Shown: positions 15,727-25,485 of the stretch, piece after piece
Layout of the letters: every line of letters starts with the position of its first letter
Numbering within the stretch: position 1 is the first letter of the stretch
Assembly: GCF_000003815.2 (NCBI RefSeq)
Contig: NC_049991.1
Span: 9,232,794-9,258,666, forward strand
DNA: 25,873 bases
DNA from: Branchiostoma floridae
Taxonomy: Eukaryota; Chordata; Leptocardii; Amphioxiformes; Branchiostomatidae
Direction: 5' to 3'
Made by a program: the position numbers and the translations under genes
Notes under the pieces: generated by a model
The model's database searches: none
What the model was told of the DNA's origin: nothing
Seen by the model: only the letters and a program-made list of their open reading frames with translations

Positions 15727-17349
15727 TACTATTATGTAACCTGTGTGTAAAGGTGGCGGAAAACTTGTTTTTTTACGTAGAAAGAATTTTACGCAGATTT
15801 CTATCTCAGAATTCTATAATTTTTTACGCAGAATTCTATTTCTATTTTTTTCCGTTTACAGGCAAAAAGAAGACTGTTCTCCTCTCATAGCACGCACTGA
15901 AGTTGGATCTTAAATGAATATTCATAACTAACGAGCTAAGATTTAGAGTTAACGTTTTGATCAATACGTTATCGTATGCCAAAATGTTATTCATTGTTAA
16001 GTAGTCGTAGTCTTTTTCCTGTTTATCCCACAGCTAAGAATTGGTATTCGTATGAAATACGTTCAGTCTATATATGGACCAAGAGAGATACTCAAGAAGT
16101 TATAAATGGTTATCAGAATATGCTACATGCAGGTACATGTGGGCCATAGGATCAGTTGAGTCTGAAATTCATGACTTGCCTAAGAACAGTATGTGCCTAT
16201 CAGCCATTGGGGTAGGGAGGTGGTTTGGACGGGACAATAGAAATATAAAGTATATGGTTCAATTCTTTAAAAAATGGTCTAATTCTAGTTCACGAGGTCG
16301 TCTTTAGTACCAGGTCTCTTATCTTTTATTCATGACTCGTTTACTTAGTAGGAATAGCAATGGTTGCTAACCCTGTCATACGCGACACTCTGCTACGTAG
16401 ACATTCCAGACAATACGGGTTGAAGTGCTTATGATATATCGCTATAAACGCAAAGGACTAACAGACAGCAGTCTTGTTTCCGTTAATTACACTAGTCACT
16501 ACCTACAGGTCGTTCACCGTCGTGACGTCATCTAACGCGGTTGTGGGCACAAGCAAGTTACTTAGTCATGAGACCAGCTATTTGGATCATTGATATGTAG
16601 GAAAGTCAACTTATGAAGAAACTCAAGACAGAACTGTTCAGTCTTATTTGCCTGGTATAAATAGAATAATGCGATGAGAGACATGCACATGGTGTTCTCT
16701 TTCACCTGGCACCTGTAGTGTAAAGCACATTGTTACTACTTGTCTGTGACGATGCATAAATTCCCTGGCGCTCTAACGATGATGCGTAGGCACATCGCAG
16801 TACATCTCATATTCTAGACACGGCGTTGCGAAAAGACTATACTACAGATTTGGAGTGGGTGCCAGTACAGAAAATTCAGATATCTGCTGGTCCGGTTCAG
16901 GTCCGTCCAGATGATCGATCCTGGACCTAATTGTCTGTGAAAAGTCGTAAATGGACAATACTCAAAACAATGGTCCACTTCGCTACAAAAGAATCTGTTT
17001 GGAGGGGTATTCGACTCCGAAAATCCTATCTTAATGTGAACAACGATACTTCGCTCTTGTTACTTTCTTGGACCGGTAAGCCAAAATACGTGAACGCCTG
17101 CCGATATACAGATTGTCTAATCTGTCCAAGATCCAGTCCAGTGATATTTTTTGGTCCGACTTTCTCAAGATTCCCTACTGCAGTTTGCAAGAGGTATTAC
17201 GTATGGACATTTATTGCTAAGTCACACCCTTGTCTTTGACATGTAACGTATATTACAACAAGGACATACTTGTAAGGAGTTGTGCCAACTCAACATTGTT
17301 TATTGACAGTGTCCGTAAGGACACTTGTATGGCTCACGGGCATTTTTAG
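15727..17349 (+). other. Intergenic region between two sulfotransferase genes
   Basis: No convincing exon. The 3' UTR of the first sulfotransferase presumably starts here; I see no clear AATAAA close to the stop. Around 16890-17170 there is a cluster of tggtccggttc, tccagatg, ggtccact, ggaccggt and ggtccgac words, which looks like a worn dispersed repeat. Open frames of 77 and 102 codons have no recognisable content. Confidence 0.5.
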
Positions 17350-17476
17350 TCAGGGTTGACTAGTGTTTGCATAACTTTAACGGCTGACCTAGGCGGAGTG
17401 TGGACTTTGGCCATATATACACCTGACTACCCAGTGCGTGATGACGACATTTTCATCCTGACATACCCTAAATCAG
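17350..17476 (+). CDS. Second sulfotransferase, N-terminal PAPS-loop exon (partial gene)
   Basis: The frame ends YPVRDDDIFILTYPKSG and then donor gtgaga. TYPKSG is the 5'-phosphosulfate-binding loop of cytosolic sulfotransferases, and the preceding VRDDD(I/V)F block is typical of the family. The upstream LGGVW matches the family's xGVW segment. The 5' limit is uncertain: the frame is open back to 17350, just after tttttag, but cctag|g at 17392 is an alternative acceptor, and no in-frame ATG is seen. Later exons are not found before the gap at 17941. It lies 1.7 kb downstream of the first sulfotransferase's stop on the same strand, as in a tandem gene cluster. Confidence 0.8.
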
Positions 17477-17802
17477 GTGAGATGTCTGTACCTCTTCTTC
17501 TTCTTCAGTGCCCTCAATCTTAGAGAAGATTATTATGGCACTTTTGGGTGGGCGGTGCGGCCGGTGCGGGCTGCCTCTGAGCATAATCCATGTGCAATAA
17601 TACTTATAAGAAAATCGTTGTCCATAGTCCATGCCAGGTCGAGATTCATGGTGTGAAGTCAAATGTTGACACTTGGTGTCATTTTGTCACCGTATGTGTA
17701 TAAATTCAACAGGTCTAACCTTGGGCAAATATATTCATTGATAAAAATAAAGTTGCTAAATTATCTTCATAAATATATATTCAAATAGAATTCAATCTCT
17801 AC

Positions 17803-17940
17803 AACTGGATAAAAAACGGATATTTACTTCCGGACGTTTCGAGTGACATTCGTGACTCTTCTTCAGCGTCACTAGAATGAAGAAGAGTGATGGATGTCAC
17901 TCGAAACATCCGGAAGTAAATATCCGTTTTCTATCCAGTT
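17803..17940 (+). mobile_element. Fold-back element with 62-bp arms next to gap
   Basis: 17803-17864 (from aactggataaaaaacggat) is inverted at 17879-17940 (ending cgttttctatccagtt) with few mismatches and a 14-base loop. The element ends exactly where the N run starts, so a large hairpin probably stopped the assembly. I recall this kind of palindrome as the terminal part of amphioxus retroelements, but I cannot prove the family here. Confidence 0.8.
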
Positions 17941-18040
17941 NNNNNNNNNNNNNNNNNNNNNNNNNNNNNNNNNNNNNNNNNNNNNNNNNNNNNNNNNNNN
18001 NNNNNNNNNNNNNNNNNNNNNNNNNNNNNNNNNNNNNNNN
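17941..18040. other. Assembly gap, 100 N
   Basis: Default-sized gap. The left side is a hairpin in sulfotransferase context. The right side is already inside the repetitive stalk exon. Confidence 0.95.
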
Positions 18041-18225
18041 AGCTCTAACAACAATTCAAGACACTACAGCAGCTCTACCAACAATCAAGGACACTACAGC
18101 AGCTCTAACAACAAATCAAGACCCTACAGCAGCTATGACAACCCAACCAGACACTACACCAGCTCTAACAACAAATCAAGACATTACAACAGCTGTTACA
18201 ACAAATCAAGACACTACAAAAACGG
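18041..18225 (+). repeat. 30-bp coding minisatellite in stalk exon
   Basis: About six imperfect copies of a unit like gacactacagcagctctaac plus aacaaatcaa, in frame, giving 10-residue Thr-rich repeats. Two other frames are also partly open because of the repeat. The true frame is set by continuation to 18526 and by phase with the TM exon. Confidence 0.88.
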
Positions 18226-19053
18226 TTACACCAACTGCAGCCACTTCTACAGCATACCCTGAGACAACAGCTACAGGTGCAGATACAGCAAACACTGTGT
18301 CTACACAGCCACAATCTGCAACAACTACACAAGGCAACTCTGGCCTAACTACAGCTGCTGACACAAGCAAAAGTACCGCCCAAAATCTGGGGAACATTGT
18401 TGGTACCAGTACTAAAACAATACAGCCTGGACAATCATCAACAGTTACTCCCATTGACAACAATGGGATTGTAACTACTGAAGGCCAATCCCAGGAAGGT
18501 CCCGCAGAGAGTTCAACCCAACTAGGGTAAGTTACAACTAACATGTTGCATATCTTCTGTAAACTAAAGAAATTACAGCAGAGTCAACTGATTTTAGAGA
18601 ACAACGTAGTCTACTTTTAGGACATGTTTTTCACATCCCGGAGCAAATCTAAATTGTAGATGATTCCTTCAATTCCCAGCTATCTGCCAATAAAACACAC
18701 CAGATATTGTAAAATACCAAGCCTTGGAAGTCCTAGTCCTACAGCACATAATGAACTTCAACATACTTTATTCTGTGAAGTGCACCAAAGCTATATCAGA
18801 TCTGGTACTTCTGGTAAAAATAGCTCTCGATCTAAGCATTTTGTTTAAAAGATTTTGTGGTTACATTCTGTGCTACAGGCTTGCAGAATACCTGGGCATG
18901 GCAGGAGCCTTTGCTGCCCTGTTTGCCCTGACAGTGGGGGTGACCGTGTACGTCTCCAAAGCCAAGGCCCGTGCCAGATCTGTCACACCGGAGAGAGCCA
19001 GCTACGGCAGACCAAAGGCAAGAGTGGCGTGGCAGAATGAGATTCTGATGTAG
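18041..19053 (+). CDS. Type I membrane protein with mucin-like stalk, C-terminal end (exons 18041-18526, 18879-19053)
   Basis: The first exon, cut at its 5' side by the gap, encodes a Thr-rich stalk: imperfect 10-residue repeats of DTTAALTTNQ type (30-bp units, about 18041-18225), then a longer Ser/Thr/Pro/Gln-rich stretch, expected to be heavily O-glycosylated. It ends with two bases before gtaagt and joins in phase to the second exon (acceptor tgctacag). That exon encodes a hydrophobic segment around FAALFALTVGVTVYV followed by SKAKARAR, which as a stop-transfer signal puts a tail of about 35 residues in the cytosol, ending WQNEILM and TAG at 19051. No recognised tail motif. It may be the C-terminus of the CUB/Sushi gene upstream or of an unrelated gene. 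Confidence 0.85.
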
Positions 19054-20049
19054 ACACAGTTAGATTGCACAAAAGCATGGAGCATGGACTGTCAAATATT
19101 AGTAGAAAGATTAGTAAGGATTCCTAGATAGTTAGATGGTAGTGACTGCTGATAGCTTCTCTTACAGGTCGTGAGATAGCCTCTGTTGAAGATACAATAT
19201 TTACCTAGAGTCTAGGTCTGTCATAGACAGTCATACAAAAGAGTGGCAGTAGTTATCATAGAGTAGACCTATTATACGTACACATGTACCATACTTCAAC
19301 ATTTGGTGAGGATTGGGAACTGATTCAGTCCTGTTCCCTGCCAATTTTTTCCTGTAAATACACAACTGTCATACTTCTATTGTTTGGGTTCTTGAGAGGA
19401 GAAAAAGTGTACACTGTACCTTAACTATTACATTGTACAAGTAGCAAAATTTATTAGATAAATACATACTATGTGATTGTGATTTCCCTCAAGGTATACA
19501 ATAATTGTACATGTATGAAAAATATACTGTGTACATATTGAGAGATTCTAGCTCAAAGACATTAACAGAAATTTATATTTGTCCTAAAATGTTGCTGTGA
19601 TTTAGACTGCACCAAGTGAAAAAGGATCTAATAATCAGCACACTAACATTTATCTAAGAGCACCTCTAACAGTACAAGCTCTTCAGTTTTACTACCACAA
19701 GCCACAATCATCATCATCCTCATCTGATTCAGCACATTCTACTAGTATCTCTACTATGATCACTATCAGAAGCACACCATGTCAAAAACTATGCAACCTT
19801 GTAAGTTATCAGTATTTCAGCAGGATTACAACAAACCTTTCATGATCAGCACAAGAATCATCATCTTTATCAGCACCATCATCTCACTGTCATCTCACAA
19901 TCACAATTGACTCCAATCTCATCAAGACCACCCTCCATATGCATAAACCATAGACTCATACCATCCTGATCTCGACCCTAACAGTGCAGCGATGGGATGG
20001 AGGGTGACCACTCCAGGAGAATTCCCCAATTTCACTTGAACTACTGGCA
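19054..20049 (+). other. 3' UTR / downstream region of the mucin-TM gene
   Basis: AT-rich, no convincing exon on the plus strand. Probably starts with the 3' UTR, but I see no canonical AATAAA. On the minus strand a short open stretch (about 19960-20049) next to the gap could be an exon of the gene suggested at 20208, with a poor donor; this is weak. Confidence 0.45.
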
Positions 20050-20149
20050 NNNNNNNNNNNNNNNNNNNNNNNNNNNNNNNNNNNNNNNNNNNNNNNNNNN
20101 NNNNNNNNNNNNNNNNNNNNNNNNNNNNNNNNNNNNNNNNNNNNNNNNN
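20050..20149. other. Assembly gap, 100 N
   Basis: Default-sized gap that cuts the possible signal-peptide exon at 20150-20208. Confidence 0.95.
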
Positions 20150-20208
20150 CAACCAGGCACATGGGAAACAAAGGAGGTCAACAACAATAACCACAACGAA
20201 CTCGACAT
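20150..20208 (-). CDS. Possible first coding exon with signal peptide (partial)
   Basis: On the minus strand an ATG at 20208 (context gaaATGt) opens MSSSLWLLLLTSFVSHVPG before the gap. It has the hydrophobic core and the small/polar C-region of a signal peptide. The frame can be extended upstream to an earlier Met, but that longer form has no signal-like N-terminus. No downstream exon is secure, so the protein is unknown. A chance hydrophobic frame is possible. Confidence 0.35.
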
Positions 20209-21061
20209 TTCTACAAACTTTTCCGCTGTGCCTTGACAATGTAGGTATCCTACCGCAAAGCCATGTTTCGCAAAAACACGAATTACCTGAAAAAACTGGG
20301 GCGAAAATGTTGATATTCCGTGGCGTGGAGTCCTCGATATGAACAAAAGCCTATCCCATCATCCCCTCACAGGGGGAGGGGGGCGATGAGCTTTTACTTC
20401 ACAAAACGTTCTCTGAAAGCTTTTATTCACCAAAACACACTTTCAATCCATTTCTTAAGAACGATAATGTGTGATGGTATTACACAATGGTGCATTGAGG
20501 CAAAGTAAAGCATTGTTATTGGGGAATATCTTCTAAACTAGGTCGAATGTTATTCTGTAATATGAGGTCGCATCAGCTTGCTAATCTGGCGTCATGATCA
20601 CGTTCCAATCAACCCATTTATGGTTACATTTACAGGCTCCATACTAGCAACGAGGCTGCCCTAGTCCCATCGGCCACATTTTTCGAAAACTCAGTTATGC
20701 ATTCCCAGCTAGATCTGTTATCCTATAAGGTGAAAACATCGATAATTTGTCACGTTAAAATGACATAATAACAAACCTTTGAGCTGGCAAGATGGCGGAT
20801 GGAATGTCCAAGCAATTGAAGACTACCCGGAAGTGGATATTTAACGGCTTTTTCTAAAGAATCGTTAGTTACTGGCTATGCATCGCGACTTACCTTGCAA
20901 CCTACTAACGAATCCAACAGATTAGAGGGTAAGATTACTTTGTTGACGGTTGTTGCACACAACTATCTTGAGAACAAAACCTTCCGTAGAACCCCAGCCA
21001 GCAACGTCAAACTGACAGTAGGGAGAATAGAGTACACAATCAGTCGTCCGGAGTGTAATAT
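20209..21061. other. Unassigned region with possible promoter
   Basis: No recognisable exon. It contains a YY1-like motif at 20788-20798 and a minus-strand cag/gtaag-like donor near 20895. An ATG inside the YY1-like motif starts a 21-codon frame that ends at 20857 and resembles nothing known. Confidence 0.4.
20788..20798 (+). promoter_or_regulatory. YY1-type motif (CAAGATGGCGG)
   Basis: CAAGATGGCGG matches the core of the metazoan YY1 site AAGATGGCGGC except at its last base. In vertebrates this site lies just downstream of many transcription starts and often contains the start ATG. It could mark a plus-strand transcription start here, but there is no supported gene next to it. Confidence 0.35.
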
Positions 21062-21483
21062 NNNNNNNNNNNNNNNNNNNNNNNNNNNNNNNNNNNNNNN
21101 NNNNNNNNNNNNNNNNNNNNNNNNNNNNNNNNNNNNNNNNNNNNNNNNNNNNNNNNNNNNNNNNNNNNNNNNNNNNNNNNNNNNNNNNNNNNNNNNNNNN
21201 NNNNNNNNNNNNNNNNNNNNNNNNNNNNNNNNNNNNNNNNNNNNNNNNNNNNNNNNNNNNNNNNNNNNNNNNNNNNNNNNNNNNNNNNNNNNNNNNNNNN
21301 NNNNNNNNNNNNNNNNNNNNNNNNNNNNNNNNNNNNNNNNNNNNNNNNNNNNNNNNNNNNNNNNNNNNNNNNNNNNNNNNNNNNNNNNNNNNNNNNNNNN
21401 NNNNNNNNNNNNNNNNNNNNNNNNNNNNNNNNNNNNNNNNNNNNNNNNNNNNNNNNNNNNNNNNNNNNNNNNNNNNNNNNNNN
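21062..21483. other. Assembly gap, 422 N
   Basis: Non-round length, so probably a size estimated from read pairs. Confidence 0.95.
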
Positions 21484-22444
21484 TATTCAGCGCTTGGAAA
21501 ACCAGCACCTGCTGTGCCCCGCCACTCAAGACAATCGTTTTGGCAACGGAACGAGACCGGGGTGTAGTCGACTAGCTAGAGTGACAGTACATGGCCATTT
21601 AATGCTATATTCCTCCATGATCCTCCAGGTATATAAAAATTAATTACTTAAATGGCATATTTCAATTGCGCGATTTTAACCGTTCTGGCATGGAACCAAC
21701 CGTGCTCCTGGTGTGTGATTTTCGCTTTCTGCATTTGCTTAGTAACGTTACATACTGACACACGAAAAATATCTTCTTGGCTCGGAGTAGCTTTTCATTT
21801 TTTACTTTTAAGTTTTGGACTTCGATTAGTTTTTCTTTTTTTTATACCATTCTGCACACTGGGCACAAACATTAGACTCTGAACTTGAAACGTGATTTTT
21901 TTTTCGTAGAGCGGTCAAAAGTCAATAAAACAACGACGTCAAGTCAGCCTAGTCTTACATTACACGAAGTTCAATCAGTAGTACGTGCCTGATACTTTAT
22001 ATAGTATATTTGGATGGACTTGAAAAGGAACTGTTCACAGATTTCCCGCATTATTGGGTCCGAAAGAAGAAAAACGGTACCGAAGTGTGGCATAATGCAG
22101 GGAATGGCATTTTATAGCTTTCAGGCATCCCAAAAACTCCCCAAAGAAATGTGGCACACTCCAGATGCACTAGTAGTCAGGCTTCTGTGCCATGCTTCTG
22201 AGCAGCCTTGAATGATTTTGTAATTTCTTTTACTTTTGGGGGGGCGCGCGCGAGTATACGTGAGTATACGAGAGCGTTCCCCCCATTAAATCGGGTTCTT
22301 CTCGTTTCTTTGTACTTGAGTACAGACAATGACAAGAACCAATCAAGATCAATCAAGGCCTGAGAACTGGAAATTGCAGCAGATGACATTTTAGACATCC
22401 ACTGTGGCTGAGACCAAGGAGGTTGACAAAAAACAAAACTGAGA
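21484..22444. other. Unassigned region
   Basis: No supported gene. Two plus-strand frames (76 codons at 21652, very hydrophobic because of T-rich DNA; 65 codons at 22014) and one minus-strand frame running through 22177-22444 have no family features. I looked here for the exons that should follow the last fibrocystin-L exon and did not find them. Confidence 0.45.
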
Positions 22445-22544
22445 NNNNNNNNNNNNNNNNNNNNNNNNNNNNNNNNNNNNNNNNNNNNNNNNNNNNNNNN
22501 NNNNNNNNNNNNNNNNNNNNNNNNNNNNNNNNNNNNNNNNNNNN
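22445..22544. other. Assembly gap, 100 N
   Basis: Default-sized gap that truncates the most C-terminal visible fibrocystin-L-like exon. Confidence 0.95.
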
Positions 22545-22723
22545 TCATAGCCGTAGTCTGACGACATGATGACATTTTTCCCTTCCAGGGAACTTGGCTT
22601 GGCGTTATTCCAGGAAAAGCGGATGAAGTCGACGGACGGGTCGCACACAGTTCCCGGATGTCCGGAGCTGAATGCCGGGTCCTCAACACACTCCGGTGGA
22701 AGGGTAGGGTTATATGGTGTTAC
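22545..22723 (-). CDS. PKHD1L1: Fibrocystin-L-like exon, post-helix region (partial)
   Basis: Begins in phase 0 after acceptor acaacccag with [18 protein letters not shown], then [18 protein letters not shown], and reaches VIMSSDYGY at the gap. The paired cysteines (PPEC, TVCD) match the corresponding region of fibrocystin-L. The phase agrees with the donor of the exon at 23436. Confidence 0.82.
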
Positions 22724-23660
22724 CTGGGTTGTAAAACGTTGCATGTTATAAGTGAGTGTCTTAGGTTTGAAAATCTTAAAGATTAGCATTATTGACATGA
22801 TCTAGTCATTACTGGGTATGCATTTCAGATATGTCAGATGTATCTGTAGTAGCAAATGTATAATTTGCACGTTCTTTTTGCACGTTGTGATGTGGGCTCA
22901 TTTGTAAATTCACAAAATATTTTCATGCAAATTGTAGTTCTCCCAAACTATAAACATATACCTATTCTTCCCGTGTGTACTTTTATACCATATAGTGGCT
23001 TGCCCTATTTATTTTATTCCATTAACGCNNNNNNNNNNNNNNNNNNNNNNNNNNNNNNNNNNNNNNNNNNNNNNNNNNNNNNNNNNNNNNNNNNNNNNNN
23101 NNNNNNNNNNNNNNNNNNNNNNNNNNNNNNNNNNNNNNNNNNNNNNNNNNNNNNNNNNNNNNNNNNNNNNNNNNNNNNNNNNNNNNNNNNNNNNNNNNNN
23201 NNNNNNNNNNNNNNNNNNNNNNNNNNNNNNNNNNNNNNNNNNNNNNNNNNNNNNNNNNNNNNNNNNNNNNNNNNNNNNNNNNNNNNNNNNNTAAAAATCA
23301 ATGTCATCCAAATGTCATCCAAATTCAAAATGTCATCCAAATGTATATGCTGTGGGCTTGGTAATGAAGCAAAATCCCTGAAAACCTCTTCCTTATACCT
23401 ACTATAGCTACAATAAAGAAGTTAAACACACATACCCTAGCTTCGACTGTGCCGCTGAGAGACCCATCCACGTCGAGGAACACCGCCTGGTGCGCCCACA
23501 GGAAGAGGATTTTGTTGGGAGAGTCATAGAAATGTAGGTCCTCCGTACGGTAATACCAACCCCCGAAATTAGGACCACCTGTAAAAAGACAAAACAATCT
23601 CAGTAACTGCATCTCTATGTGTTCGTGTTTGTGTTCGTGCTTGTGTGTGTGTGCGTGTGT

Positions 23661-23695
<35 letters not shown>

Positions 23696-25269
23696 CTTGC
23701 GCGCGCGTGTGTGCCTGCGTGCGCGCGCGTGTGTGTGCGAGCGTGCGAGGGTGCATGTTACTTCTGAGCTATACCTAAGCCTGCCATCACTGATAGCAGG
23801 TCATCTCTTGAAAAGCCTGCACTTTCAATCGTTTTGCAGCAAAGTAGTAACGTTACATGGTAACAAGAGGATGTTCTAAGTCAGGTACAAAAATGGCCAA
23901 TCAATTAACTACATGTGTAATTCAAATTTCCAGAATTGATTCCAGAACACATGCACCACCACCACGTGTACGCTGATCGTATTCATACACTTTAGGGACT
24001 TTACGAAATATATAATCTCAGCTGTGTCTTTGAATGATTACACCAATTAATTAAATCAAATTGAAGAAAAGTACTTACCATCCGTTCCTCCACTCATGGC
24101 TGAACAGCTGCGATCGTGGTTGATGAAGGTGGTTCCGTTGACAGTCATCCTCGGGCTATAGGGCAGAGCAATGCCGGCCGACTGACNNNNNNNNNNNNNN
24201 NNNNNNNNNNNNNNNNNNNNNNNNNNNNNNNNNNNNNNNNNNNNNNNNNNNNNNNNNNNNNNNNNNNNNNNNNNNNNNNNNNNNNNNNNNNNNNNNNNNN
24301 NNNNNNNNNNNNNNNNNNNNNNNNNNNNNNNNNNNNNNNNNNNNNNNNNNNNNNNNNNNNNNNNNNNNNNNNNNNNNNNNNNNNNNNNNNNNNNNNNNNN
24401 NNNNNNNNNNNNNNNNNNNNNNNNNNNNNNNNNNNNNNNNNNNNNNNNNNNNNNNNNNNNNNNNNNNNNNNNNNNNNNNNNNNNNNNNNNNNNNNNNNNN
24501 NNNNNNNNNNNNNNNNNNNNNNNNNNNNNNNNNNNNNNNNNNNNNNNNNNNNNNNNNNNNNNNNNNNNNNNNNNNNNNNNNNNNNNNNNNNNNNNNNNNN
24601 NNNNNNNNNNNNNNNNNNNNNNNNNNNNNNNNNNNNNNNNNNNNNNNNNNNNNNNNNNNNNNNNNNNNNNNNNNNNNNNNNNNNNNNNNNNNNNNNNNNN
24701 NNNNNNNNNNNNNNNNNNNNNNNNNNNNNNNNNNNNNNNNNNNNNNNNNNNNNNNNNNNNNNNNNNNNNNNNNNNNNNNNNNNNNNNNNNNNNNNNNNNN
24801 NNNNNNNNNNNNNNNNNNNNNNNNNNNNNNNNNNNNNNNNNNNNNNNNNNNNNNNNNNNNNNNNNNNNNNNNNNNNNNNNNNNNNNNNNNNNNNNNNNNN
24901 NNNNNNNNNNNNNNNNNNNNNNNNNNNNNNNNNNNNNNNNNNNNNNNNNNNNNNNNNNNNNNNNNNNNNNNNNNNNNNNNNNNNNNNNNNNNNNNNCAGC
25001 TAGACTAATGGAAAATGATCTAATATTAAGGCTATTGCTCTTACCTTGATTTGACGAAAACAGCCAAGTTATACTGGATTTTGTTATCCATCTCAATACC
25101 GTCTTCCAGGAAAAAGGAGCCTCTCATGATGTTATAGATGACGTTGTGCTCTACCGTGAGGTTGTGAGTGTGGTGGATGTTCACGGCACGATTGAAGCTC
25201 TGGTGTATTGAACAGCCCCTGACATACGATTTGTCCTGGTTGCCGAGGAGGTGGAAGTGGGTGGTATAT
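22545..25269 (-). CDS. PKHD1L1: Fibrocystin-L-like gene, internal portion (4 visible exons)
   Basis: Four minus-strand exons, in transcript order 25269-25045, 24186-24079 (partial), 23578-23436 and 22723-22545 (partial), keep one frame where junctions are visible. The order of elements, a beta-helix block with [16 protein letters not shown] and FFLEDGIE, then the FxxHDR block, then the [21 protein letters not shown] and CDPSVDF blocks, is that of the C-terminal half of PKHD1L1 (fibrocystin-L), a very large type I membrane protein. CEMIP-type proteins share the beta-helix part but fit the later exons less well. The 810-bp gap has room for the missing middle exons. The C-terminal exons that should follow are not seen in this window. 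Confidence 0.8.
22724..23435 (-). other. Intron of the fibrocystin-L-like gene, with 263-N gap
   Basis: Intron between the exons at 23436 and 22723, containing a gap at 23029-23291. Just after the gap (plus orientation) the word atgtcatccaaa recurs three times at about 23301-23342, a short tandem repeat. Nothing else recognised. Confidence 0.7.
23436..23578 (-). CDS. PKHD1L1: Fibrocystin-L-like exon with DVDGSLSG motif
   Basis: 143 bp, acceptor ctttttacag, donor gtatgt. Encodes [37 protein letters not shown] and SLSGTVEAR. The D-(V/I/L)-DGSL-(T/S)-G block is a hallmark of the fibrocystin-L/CEMIP family after the beta-helix. The split first codon joins the exon at 24079 in phase. Confidence 0.88.
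23617..23752 (+). repeat. GT/GC-rich microsatellite
   Basis: Compound repeat of gtgttcgt, (gt)n and (gc/gt)n in the intron just upstream (in transcript sense) of the exon at 23578. Alternating purine-pyrimidine over more than 100 bp, a possible Z-DNA former. Frames across it are artefacts. Confidence 0.85.
24079..24186 (-). CDS. PKHD1L1: Fibrocystin-L-like exon, FINHDR block (partial)
   Basis: From the 810-bp gap it reads [34 protein letters not shown] and ends one base before donor gtaagt. This corresponds to the F-x-N-x-D-R-x-x-C stretch of fibrocystin-L that precedes the GGW block. One N-glycosylation sequon (NGT). Confidence 0.82.
24187..24996. other. Assembly gap, 810 N
   Basis: Largest gap. 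In fibrocystin-L roughly 200 residues separate the two flanking exons, so one or more exons are probably hidden here. Confidence 0.95.
25045..25269 (-). CDS. PKHD1L1: Fibrocystin-L-like exon, parallel beta-helix block
   Basis: 225 bp, acceptor accacag, donor gtaaga. Encodes [56 protein letters not shown] and [18 protein letters not shown]. The repeated N-x-x-x-(Y/H)N turns are PbH1-type beta-helix rungs, and the H-F-H-L-L-G start and FFLEDGIE are shared by fibrocystin-L and CEMIP/TMEM2 proteins. One sequon (NLT). Confidence 0.9.
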
Positions 25270-25289
25270 CTGTGGTGAAGGTCGGTATG

Positions 25290-25485
25290 ATGTTTGGTAT
25301 TAACATAGCGAAACCCATACAGTCCTACATTTTCACCATTACCAAGAAGCGAGAAGAAGCCGAACTTTTGTGTTAGACTAGATTTGTGATACTTTTATAT
25401 GTATATATCTTGACTTGTTGTGACCTGTACTTAGCTCGGTTGGGCAAAACTGTACAATAAAGGTCTTCATTCATTCATTCATTAA
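25290..25485 (+). mobile_element. LINE 3' tail with (ATTC)n end
   Basis: The sequence ends gtacttagctcggttgggca, aaactgtac, then AATAAA at 25456-25461, aggtc and four ttca units (25466-25481). A polyadenylation-like signal followed directly by a short tandem repeat is the usual end of CR1/L2-type LINEs, and I recall this tail as frequent in amphioxus. It lies in an intron, antisense to the fibrocystin-L-like gene. The 5' limit is not defined. Confidence 0.6.

Noticed and set aside
17877-18054. Start codon at 17877 for the stalk frame
   Set aside because: It lies in the arm of the fold-back element and is joined to the stalk only across N; no signal peptide follows.
20792-20857. 21-codon frame starting in the YY1-like motif
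   Set aside because: Too short, no donor with good consensus inside it and no recognisable peptide; kept only as a possible regulatory motif.
21652-21882. 76-codon hydrophobic frame that could be a membrane protein
   Set aside because: T-rich DNA gives Phe/Leu-rich frames by chance; no splice context, homologous feature or Kozak support.
23325-23756. Minus-strand frame with a Thr/His-rich N-terminus joined to the DVDGSLSG exon
   Set aside because: The Thr/His part is the GT/GC microsatellite in an intron; a good acceptor (ctttttacag) marks the real exon start at 23578.
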